A stretch of 64,000 nt of DNA, from assembly GCF_014839805.1 (NCBI RefSeq), contig NC_051139.1, positions 4,154,001 to 4,218,000 of the forward strand, read 5' to 3'. Shown one piece after another: positions 11,801-23,800 of this stretch. The notes under the pieces are model-generated. The model saw nothing but the letters and a program-made list of their open reading frames with translations, was not told where the DNA came from and made no database searches. The stretch's first letter is position 1. The number at the start of each line of letters is the position of its first letter. Origin of the DNA: Manduca sexta (taxonomy: Eukaryota; Arthropoda; Insecta; Lepidoptera; Sphingidae). A program made the translations under genes and the position numbers.

Positions 11801-14800
11801 TTGTGTATGTCCCAATATATTGTGCAAATAAATGTTTGTTCCTTTCATTTTTCCCTTTATTTTTTTTTGCGGGGAAAAGAACCCGTTGTCCCTCATCACT
11901 GGAAGGGTGAGTGGGACGATTATGTTAGTTTCACCGGTCTTACGAAGTCATGTCGACACCTCGGAGTATAAGCATAAGAGTAAGGTCACTACCACTGCCA
12001 TTTGATTTGCTGGTGTCATCACTATTACTCAACAACTTCCTTTCATCACAAGGTGCTGCCGTAAGCGCAACAAAGGTGGCCTTAACTAAAATACCTCATG
12101 AAATCGGCAACGCTAATAAAATTGAAATTTTCCATAAATTTAGAATTAGAAAATATCAATCTTACCACCTATATAATTAAAATAGCAAAGAACATTCTTC
12201 ACGGAGAATTAAAGCACTAAAAACTTTAAACCAGAAGTATGACAGTTATCTAACTAACCAGAAGCACATTTACGTCAAACGCTTGTCCGATATGATCAAT
12301 GGTGAAACGGCGGTTGTTTAAATTGCAAGAGATTTATTATCACAAAATGGCTATATCAAGTGACTAAAATATTTTTCCCGTCCGTCGTTAAACCTCGAGC
12401 ACCGCATCATCCATCAAAGGAGTCCGACAGGGGTTTGTGCCCTTTGTGTACCCGTTCGGTGTAGAATGTAGGAGGAAGCGGTATCTGGATTAAATTTTGA
12501 TATACGAATAAGTAAGAAGGTTGAGACACCTTTTTATTAATTCTGGAAAATATTTGTAATAATATAATTTATCATTGATTTTGTAAAACATTGATCCATA
12601 TGAAGGTTAATAACAATTATAGTTTAAAACAGTGTTAGTAAATCAGTATATAAATGACGCAATTGATTTTTATAAGGGGGACAGGGATAGTGATTTTCTT
12701 GTAGCAGCAGTTTGGCAATGAGCTAGTAGGTAAGAAAGTTCCATCAATTCTTTAGCATCGGCTGGATACATTGCTAGTCATAGGTAAAAAGTCAAGGCAT
12801 AGGTAAAAATTTCTAGGTATTTTTGTACCTTCGGAAATCTCATTCGACTATGAAATAGGTTAGTTAAAGATTATAAAAACCCAATAATCGGATGTAATTG
12901 GAATTTTACTACACGGTCAGAGTATTGAATGCCGAATATCGGGTATTTTGAACAACACCTAGTCACGTCACATTACTTTTTTATTAAACTTGGTCAAACT
13001 CTAAACCAATACCCAAACTTATGAAATTAATAATCTCTCAATACTTGCACCACCCAAACATTTAAGGTCAACACTAAACTGATATTGTGTTGAAATTGGT
13101 GTATTATTGAAAAATTTATAAAAGCATCCAAAGGACGATATCGAGGGTGCCGAACTTTTATAAGAAACTGTTATTCAATTGAAAACGGTTTGTGTACCGT
13201 TATTTTTTATTATGTAAAACACAACATAATAGAAACGTAAACCGTTTTAGATGATGTAGTATTAGAAAATGCTTCTAGAAATTAAATAATAATTAAATTA
13301 TGTTTTTGTTTAAGCGAAGATGCTTTTTAGATGCAAGAAATCAGATCAAATATCTCACGAAAGAAGCATAATTATCATCATAATGAAAGAAGAAAAAACT
13401 TAATAATTATCATAATGAACGAAGCATTGTTTTAAATCTCCAACGTTTGGAATAGAATATTGCATTATGGACCTGTTCCAGAAGTTTCAAGTAAATTTTA
13501 TTTAACGGTTATCATATTAAACAGCTAATGTAGATTGTACTCGTTTAAAAATTTATTTGGGAGCATACATTAGAGTGTGTACTTTGCATTTGATCGGCTT
13601 ATACATTTATGTGACGAGTAGCAATTACTCAAAAGTTCTGAAACAAGCCATAAGTACAATACCACCATATTTTTATAAAAATACCCCAATGTAAACAATT
13701 ACGAAGCCATTAATATATCGATGGTTGAAAGGCTTTCAGCCTTTTCTGATTTAAGCGACATTTTTTATTTTTTTTTAACTAGGTTTTAAAAACAGAAAAA
13801 AGTGCTGATTTTAAATATGTGTGAAACTTAATGTCGCTTAAGCCAATTAGCCTTTTAATTGTTGATATGTTTATTTGCGTACTTCAAACTACTTTCTGTT
13901 CATTAATATTCCAAGTTGTTCATAACATGATCCCTTATTTTCTTTTCCTCCTTGCTCCCAATATTTCCTGCGTCCGTATTTTTAAGGATTTCGTTAAAAC
14001 TCAATCATGAAGTTATAATTCAAATTTCATATTGTTTGTTCTCGTAGTTAAACGACTTTTCTTAACAAGTTGGCTATTGAATTCGAATTGAGTATCACCC
14101 GAAGCTCTTGAAATTCTCCGAACTTCATATTTATTTTGAGATACTCCATATTTAATAGCCAGCATATGAATATACAAATTAGTGTTCTTACGAACGATTT
14201 ACTTAATTTGGACGGCTTTAGATATTTATAAGATTTTTACGTCGGTTCTGTGACACAGCAAAACGTAATTTTATGAATAATATATACTGTTTATTTCCTT
14301 TATTTTTTTTTTATTTATGTTGAATTGCAAAGAGAAAAAAAGTAGAATAAATATCATAATTATTTAAAGGCGTGGCGTGGGTATCATCATTATTATTACC
14401 TTCAAATATTTCACGTTTGAGCTCAAACCTCACATTCTTAACATATTTAAACATCGCTTACTATAACTATAAGCATCTATTAATTCGTATAATTAAAAGT
14501 TTTTAGTTCGTCTTCATTATTCGACCTTGTTATACATTTCTCATAATAATTTCCCGACACTCTTTCGAACAAAATAAATTTCTTGAAACTTTATCAAAAT
14601 TAACTCTCAAGTTGGAAAGCGAGATAATTTTGTTGGAACTTTCGGTCCGAAAGCTTTGTTGTATATAAAATGTAAATAACGATTTATTTATGAAAAACTT
14701 CGTTCTCCAAACGTGGCTTGTTAAATGTAAAATAAATTGCTATTTATACAATAAATACATTTTAACAATTCAGACGAAAACAACTGACCGTATTTAATGA

Positions 14801-17800
14801 CTGATTATATTATAGCGACGTCTATGAATTGATAATTATGAATACATGTATATTCATTTTCAAATTAAGATAAACCTTATGAATAACAGAAGAAAATCCA
14901 AATTTATTTATCTCATGTTTATAAAGCCAATATCTCTATACGTTACAAATATGAAATAAGCAATCGGCTTTACTTATTATTTTCTCAACTCTTAAATCTA
15001 ATATGAAGTTTATTATTAGATCTGGTATATCAAAGCAATAAAGCCTAATGAATTTCCAATATGACAAACGTTGGACGAACTGGAATCTGAACCCTTAGCC
15101 ATTATCCCTAGACATCATCTTAAAGAGCAGCCGGTCCTCAGTTCGGAAACTAGGATCCTTGTCCAAATCGATCCAACAGATGTGTCACACGATTTGTCAT
15201 CGGATGACAAGGGTAGGAAAAACTAAATGGCACGGTAAGGAATTTTCATATTGGACGCGAAAGAAAACAACGTCAAACGTGACTTGGTTGGGAACTCCTC
15301 GTTTGACCTGCAACGATGTGTGGTTGATGTTTCGTACAGGCTATGGCCTTCGACGAGGGCTTATGTCACCGGATCTTTTTCTTGAAATGTTATTGTGACA
15401 TGGGCAATTTAGCCTGGATGACATTTATTATGTAAAAAATGTCATCAATGTATGTTTATTGGTGTGTCGTTTTCCTATCGCACAAAAATGTATATTTGTT
15501 GTTTACGAGATGGTTTTATAAATTTCACTTCAGTCTCCATAATGATGATGAATAGTTGTATGAAAATAATGACTATAATATAGTTTGGAAATCAGTTAAA
15601 TAACTTACTGTATCGAGTCATGGTGTCGTGCTTTACTTCCGCGCCGATACATGGTGCCAGCGGCAGCCGCTGCCGTCAGCAGGGCGAGCGCTGCCGCCGC
15701 GCATCCGCCAGCGGCAAACAGGACGCCGCCTGTGCCGCGGGACGCGTCGCCCGCCAACCGAGCTGTTTCGTTATGTGTTGGTATTTTTGTGAACCCTAGG
15801 GATAATACATTAAGCATTAAGGTGGTATCTATGAGATTAAGTACATTTTGAAAAATGTTCTGTTGATGTTATATTTTATATTAGGGAGAATATTGCTCGG
15901 GTTATATAGCAGAAGGTCTTGGATCGATGCATAGATCAGGCAATTCTTGTAATTTGTATAATTTGTGTTACTGCCTACTGTTACTGCTGCAATATTATGT
16001 CCATTTCTATATATTATCAGCGATTAGATTTCCAAGGGAATTTACAAACGACATAGTAGCTGATCGTAAAATTAAGCAATAAATGTGTAGGTGTGCGAGA
16101 AGCCTGTTGCATTAACCCTACTACAGTTAGTGCGAAGGTTAGAAGGAAAATAATGGAAAAGATATGAAACAGTAAACAGTCTGATATGAATCGTAATGAA
16201 TGCGATCGAATTTAAATCTTATGTTAAGAGCGATTTGTTTCAATATTATGGATACAAAACCTGCCGATATAAAGGTGTAAAAAAACTACTTAAAAACATT
16301 TTCGAGCCTCAACTTTAAACATATTATCGAAAATAAAAAAAAAGCTGAATGCCATCCATATTCATCACGATCTTTGTCAAGCTATTGAAACAACTTAACC
16401 GATAAAAAAATGTAAACTGCTGATGACAACACTTAAAACAACCAACAAAAACGTCCCAATCCATTTCGCGGTCTCGCTAAAAATAACAAAAAGAATATAA
16501 TGCTCGCAAAAGGAACAAGAAATTTCCAAGTCAAATAAAAGTACAATAGAACAATCGATACTCCCTTGTAAACACATTAAAAGAGGGGTGAGTTACGCCT
16601 CCGGGACCCTCTTGATACGTCTTTATCCCTTAGAATATCCTGTTGCGTCTACAAAATCGTCTACATGCTAATAAAGAGTGCGGGGGAGTGATTTGTAAGC
16701 AGTTTGGTGCATCGAGAGTTGAGTGTTTATTGTTTTGAAAATTTATTGATGTTGCTTTTTATTTTGTGTTCATAATGGAATTTTAATGTGCAAGGGAATT
16801 TAATGGTTAATGAGGAATGACGTGCAAAATACGATGAACAGAAGTATAATGCAAGGGAGGATTTTAAAGACAGAATTTCGAAATGGCAGCATTTGATTTT
16901 CATATCATTTTACTATGCTCGCTAGTTTTGGGTAGATTAGTTTGACTTGTTGTTTTTCCCTTGAATTGAACGCTTGGTATTCCCTCATTAGTTATTTTTA
17001 GTTCTATTATAAGTTTTATAAAAATACTCAACATACATATCTCAATAACTTGCGTAAATTGTCTTTATTATTGGAACGATGAAAATCCACTGAAATCTGT
17101 ATTAGTATTTTTCTTAACATATATTATACTCTTTCTTCAAAACAATTATATCATTCCATCTCAACTTGTACACTACTGAGTTACCATAAATTCGGCTTTT
17201 TTGCTACCCTGTTCAGAAGTCGGCAGGGAAATTTATAGTTATTGTTATTACTCCAGACAGGGAAAGTGTTGGACTGCGTGTTTTTAGTGCAACCATTTTG
17301 GCAGATATAAAATGATTTATCCATTGGGGATGGTAATAAGTTCCGAATTTTCAATTGCTGTAGCCTTTGTCAGTGCTATAGATAGTTTGGATTGCTTTTA
17401 CGTATTGATTGAAAGAGAATTTATTAGTAAAGTAGCAAGTTCGATGGGATACGACAATATTAAGATTTTATTTGAGTGTTATAACTTTTCAATTGAGAAA
17501 CGGTAAGAATAGTAATATTTTATTTGGGCCATTTTGCGATATGAAAACGATAATAAACTAGGTTCTACTTGCGACTTCGATCGTATGGAATTTAGTTTGT
17601 GATAAACATATAAAAAGTAGTAATTGATATACTTCCTAGAGGTTAAAGGTTATAGCTTAAGGTCCATTTTCATACATTTTGTTTCACCTTTAATCTGGGT
17701 TAAAAAATTTCGTCATATTAAATTTTAAAGGCCGAAATATCCATGCATATTAATTATTTTTACGTTTTTCTTTCAACTGCGAGAACTAACCACTAACTAG

Positions 17801-20800
17801 ACGTGAATTTAAATTCTTTACTTGTCAATACTTGTTTAGTTACCCAGATTAAAGGTGAAACAAAATGTATGAAAATGGACCTTAAGCTATAACCTTAAGC
17901 TTACTTCATACCAAATGTCAGAAAAATCGGTTTATGATTAAAAACGGCCTTTAGCCGTAGTTACTTTCACATTTTCGATATATTTTAATAGAAAATTTTA
18001 ATGATTACAGGGTTATTGATAGTGCATTATTTAATAAAACCATATACTCGTAAACCATCTTGACCATCATAACTTGCGGTGAACTTTACGAAGTGCTTAA
18101 GGTCAGCTCTTCTTTGGATAAGTTAAGATAAACACTAAAATAAATATCTGAGTTTATAGATGTATTTGAAGTTTTTTATAGGTGTTGGATGTTATGTTAA
18201 TAAGACTGTTCCGTGCCTCATAATAATGAAGATTGACTATGCCTGAAGAAATATTTTAAGGCATTCCTAGAAACCAACTAGAATTTAGATGCGGGCTATA
18301 GACATACAGAAAAGAGGCAAGAATTGTTCCTAAAGTCACTCTAACATAGTTCTTGATATTTGGGTGTCTCTCCTTACTAAATAAATGTTTTTGTAAAGTA
18401 CTTACAGCAAATTCAAATCTAACTCTCTCTCTCTTTAAAACCTTTATCCTATAAAGTGACGGTCATCACTCATGCACTAAACATAATGACCAAAAACAGT
18501 AATTAAGTAAATTGATTACATATCAGATTGGAATAAAATAAAGCGTGTGGAAACCTTCGCTCGCTTGTATCGACACAGAATATTTAATCGATTGACCTCA
18601 CACTACGTGCTGTGTATAGGACAGGTTGATTGATTAAAAATAGGCCGCCGGATGATTTATGATCGCGACGCGGTTAATATAGAAAATGGCGTAAAATATA
18701 TGAAATATTTTGAATACGTCAAAATATGCGTTAATGGATGAGGTTAGATATGAGAGATATTGTAGTATTTCTAGGAATTACTGGGAGAATTAATAAAACA
18801 CAACGTCCGCGTACAAAGTGTATTTCGAACTGATTTCTTAAACCTACCCGCCACCGCTCGTTATAATTCATACGAGTATTTTATACACTACACTCCTCCA
18901 CACTTACTTTATGAAATTTACAATCAAAGTACTATTCTAATAACAACAATTTTTAACAAATTTGACAATTTATTATCACTCAATACGTAAACTTAACTAA
19001 CTTAGTAAATAGGCTTAACATTTGTAATTAACAGGATTATTTAACCTACATTGTCTTATGGGCCGAGAGTTTGTGTGATCTTGGCGCTGTTGAGGAAGTC
19101 CAAGGGGTTTAGGTTCAAAGGCACCGTCCTCATGACCCTCAATTGCACTAGAAGGCTGCTCCTGAGCCGCTCGTTCGAGTTCCCCCAACCGCTAAAGGTG
19201 TCGCCCTGGATGTAATGGTCTCGTCCTTGCCATCACTCCCCGGCCCAGATTCGGGCGGACTGGTCATAGGAGAGAGGCATTCCGGGCTTGGGAAGACCAA
19301 TGAGTTTCTAGTTCTACGCTTTACCTGGTCGATGTGACGATGTACTTGGTTACCCTTTTCATCGGAAACTCTAAAATTAGATGGACCAATCTGTCGTTCT
19401 ACTTTCCCCGGTAGCCACTTCTCCCCTTTAAGAAATTGCCTATACCAAACTGGTTCTCCCGATACTAAAACCCTCTCCGCCCCACCCGCGTTTTCTACCT
19501 GCTGCTTTTGCACCTGACTCATGCGTGATGTTAAATCCGGCTTTAGTATGTCTAACCTCGTTCTTACACGCCTACCTAACATTAGCGTCGCTGGACATTC
19601 GCCTGTAGATGAATGGGGGGTATTTCTGTAATACAGTAAGAATGTATATAAAGCTTTCATAATATTCTTTTTCTCGAAATAGGCTTTTTTGATGACTCTT
19701 TTAAGCGTTTTAACCGCATTCTCGGCAGCACCATTTGATGCTGGATGATATGGTGCGGTAAATATGTGATCTACCCCATAATTTTTAAGGAATTCTTGAA
19801 ATTCCGAACTCGTAAACGGTGGACCGTTATCTGTCACTATTTGTCGCGGTATCCCCACCTACTCCAAAGTTCCAGCAATTTAGTAATGGTACTTGTTGCT
19901 GTTGTACCAGATATATTAAAAATTTCCACCCACTTTGACATCGAATCAATAACTACTAAATATGTCTGTCCAAAATAGGTCCCAAGAAGTCTAAATGTAG
20001 CCTAGCCCACGGTTTGGACGGCCAGGGCCACGGACGAGGCGCCTGGCGCGGGGCGCATCGGCATGTGCTGCACATGTCGCGCACTCACGACACATAACCT
20101 CGATAGCCTCATCAATACCCGGCCACCACACATAACTTCGGCCTAAACCTTTAGACTTAACAATACCCATGTGAGGTTCATGTAAAATTTTTAGTACCCT
20201 TTCCCGACATCCCTCCGGTACTACAACCCTGTGACCCCACATAACGCAACCGAGTTCTTCATATAACTCATTCTTCCTATTAAAATAAGGTTGCATGACA
20301 CTAATTTCGCATTCCGTAGGCCATCCGTCTCGTATAAATCCTAACAACCTGCCTAAGATAGGGTCTCTAGCAGTACATCTTTTAATTTCGTTATAATCTA
20401 ATAACAATGTATCCTGCGCAAAATGTAAATAAGTTTGTTCCGGCATCGCAGAAACCGGTTTGTTATCTCTGCGCACGGGCAGTCGTGACAGGCCGTCCGC
20501 TGTATTCTCGTCCGTCTTAACGTATTCGATATCATAACTATACGCCGATAAAATAATTGCCCACCTTTGCATCCGACTAGCAGTCATGGTAGGAATGCCC
20601 ACATGAGGGCCAAAAATCGATACCAGCGGTTTATGATCTGTGCGTAGTACAAAACGTCTACCAAAAACGTATTGATGGAACTTTTTCATACAAAAATATT
20701 ATAGCTAATGCCTCTTTATGGATTTGCGAGTAATTTTGTTCCGCTTTGGTAAGTGTCCGCGATACGAACGCGACCGGGCGTTCGGGTCCGCCTCGGCTTC

Positions 20801-23800
20801 CGCCGCTCGGCTGCGACAACACGCCCCCCAGCCCCACCGCACTTGCGTCACACGTCACAATAAGAGGTTTATTTGGATCATAATGTGCCAAGACCTTTGA
20901 ACTAGTTAAAATATTTTTAATTCCTATAAAGGCTTCTTCACAGTCTTGTTTCCATTCCCACTTTACATTTTTCCGAAGTAAATTATACAATGGCACTAAT
21001 CTGAGACTAAAATTCTTAACAAACTTAGCAAAAAAATTTGCCAACCCCAAAAATGAACGTAAGTCAGAGACATTTATTGGTCTAGGAATTTTTACGATCG
21101 CTTCGATTTTCGCGGGGTCTGCCTTTATACCATCCTTTGAAATTATATATCCTAAATACGATACCTCCTGAGCTATAAAAACGCATTTCGATTTTTTTAA
21201 TCTTAAGCCACTGTCAAATAGGCGCTTGAATACCATTTCCAAAGCTTCTAAATGTTCTAATTCCGTTTGGCCCCCTATTATGACATCATCAATGAACACC
21301 GCCACATTAGGTATACCTGTAAGTAAATTTGTCATAATACGCTGGAATATCCCTGGACTGGACGATAGCCCAAAAACTAAACGGTTATATATAAATAAGC
21401 CCCGATGAGTGTTAATAACGGTGTACTTTTTAGAGTCATCCAACTCAATTTGATTATACGATTGAGATAAATCGATTTTTACTAAAAATACTGACTGCCA
21501 TTTAATACTACCAGTACATCGTCAATTCTGGGTAACGGATACCGGTCGACCAGCAAAACCGGGTTAACAGTAGTCTTATAGTCTACACAAACCCTGAGTG
21601 CCCCATCCGACTTATTTACGGGGACTAGTGGTGATGCCCACTCCGAACAATCGACTGGTTCAATTATTCCATCGCGAAGCATCGCGTCAATCTCGGCGTC
21701 GACGCGCTCGCGCAGCGCAAATGGCAATGGGCGCGCGCGATGGAATACCGGCGCCGCCCCTTCCCGCACCCGTAGCGTTGCCTTGCCCCCCGTGAACTTC
21801 CCCAGGCTACCGTCGAACAAATTCTTATACCTGTCCAACAATATCTCAATTTTATTATTTAGTTTTACACTCTTGTTATGAAACACACTGCTACTATCAT
21901 TCCGACTAGTTATAATATTACGTCTTTTAACAATATTCGTTTTTAATTCAGGGACTGAGATTCTCAGCTCTGCAAGCCACTGTCTACCTAACAAGGAAGC
22001 AGTACCCCCACTGATAATAAATAACTCTAAATTTTTGGTTATACTACCGTGTGTAACTAAGGGCTTTATGACACCTAACGGTTGAATTTTTGAACCATCT
22101 ATGAATTTTAAACATAAATTATACGGTCGTATAGGCCGATGTCTAAAATGTTCATCATAAGTATTTTTACTGATGCACGATATAGCCGTTCCAGTGTCTA
22201 TTTCCATATTAATGACCTCGCCGTCCAGTGAAATGGGATAACTCACCGCCTTGTAATCCCGCAAATTTAAGTGATGTAAATCCATGCTGGCGTCCTCCAC
22301 CTCCTCCGATGATCGATCGCTAACATCGACCTCCCCATAGTGGAACTTCCTATCACTATAGTATTCACCACGCACTGATCCACGAGCTGCTTTCGGACAC
22401 ATCCGGCGCAGATGACCCGCATTTTTGCACCTGCTGCAGACGAAATATCGGAATCTACACCCCTCATATAGATGACTCGTCGACCCACAGCCCTTGCAGG
22501 AATCGTTGTTGACACGATTCGGAAGCTGCGTTTCCACCACCGCAACCTTATGTGCGCCTTTCCAGACCGCGCCGCCGCGACCCGGTCGCGTGTGACGCCC
22601 GCCGCTTCCGCGTACGCTTTGTCCCCGGGCCGTTACCTGCGCCGATATTTTGTGCACTTTGGCATTTTCCAACACCTCTGACCCGCTTCCCGCCTCCACC
22701 GCCGCTGCATCTCGCTCTGCTGCTTCTAATGACGTCGCTAGTCTTACTGCACTTACAAAATCTATATTTCCGTCCTCCGCAAACAACCGTTGTCGCATTA
22801 TGTCCCCCTTAAGTCCGCAAACAAACTGATCCCGTAAATTCCCGTTTAATTCCTCCTTAAACTCGCACTTCCTGGCCAATTTTTTTAATTCAGCCACATA
22901 ATCCGCAATACTTTCCTCAGGAAGCTGTCTCCGCTGTCTGAATCTGTACCTTTCCGCGAGCACTGACGGAGTTGGCTGTAGGTGTTGACGCAGCAAGTCA
23001 CTGGCTCCATCAAATGTTAGTTCCGCCGGTTTCTTCGGACTTGCCAGGTTTACCAAGAGTTCGTACGCTTCATCTCCCATTGCTGATATCATTGTAGGCA
23101 GCTTCAACTCATCTTTGATATCGTTTGCCTTAAAATACATCTCGAGTCGATCCACGTATGATGACCACGTACCCGACTGAATGTCAAACTCGCGAATTTT
23201 ACCAATGGACATTGTTCTGTATACTATTTCCTGCACTATCCAGAATTTTCCTCGTCGCCAATGTAGTATTTCTAGGAATTACTGGGAGAATTAATAAAAC
23301 ACAACGTCCGCGTACAAAGTGTATTTCGAACTGATTTCTTAAACCTACCCGCCACCGCTCGTTATAATTCATACGAGTATTTTATACACTACAGATATAA
23401 TTAGAGATTTGGCAGAATACGGTGCGTGGTAACGATGTTTTGAAAGATAGGGTGCGTTGGGGTAATGTCTGATCACGGGGTAATCAATTACTGCGAAAAC
23501 TGTAACTAAATACATAGTAGCAATTGTGGTACATCAAAGAATAGTAAGTACTACGGCTGTGTTATTCATATAAGGACATGTTGTCGGATTTTACCAGTTA
23601 TCTTGAAATGTTGGGATTACTCCAACGCATCTTATATTAATCGATTCCTAAGTTTATAATGGCTGACGATACAATTAGCGCTTTGATAGAAGAAAATAAT
23701 GAGACATTTTTGAGAAAAAATATGTCCAATCTATTTCCCAGGTTTGGATCGTATTCATTGATAATTATGAATAGGTATGTTTTTATGCTAAAATATTAAA

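Larger units (their letters stand above)
18761..23393 (-). mobile_element. Mag-like Ty3/Gypsy LTR retrotransposon (4.6 kb)
   Basis: A complete element by structure: 132-bp LTRs beginning TGT and ending ACA, a 5-bp target duplication GATAT (18756-18760 and 23394-23398), a tRNA-Ser-type primer site next to the 5' LTR, a purine-rich tract next to the 3' LTR, and gag-protease-RT-RNase H-integrase coding in that order on the minus strand. No envelope gene: only about 250 bp lie between the last coding frame and the 3' LTR. Gag, protease and the start of RT are in one frame, and two CX2CX4HX4C knuckles plus a serine tRNA primer fit the Mag lineage first known from silkworm. The pol part is broken by several frame shifts. 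Confidence 0.95.

Noticed and set aside
15159..15398. 79-codon plus-strand frame
   Set aside because: No recognisable motif; unremarkable intron sequence.
15651..15851. Plus-strand Ala/Pro-rich frame
   Set aside because: Mirror of the G+C-rich transmembrane exon on the other strand.
18893..19147. Possible envelope gene after integrase
   Set aside because: Only about 250 bp before the LTR and no signal peptide or membrane segment.
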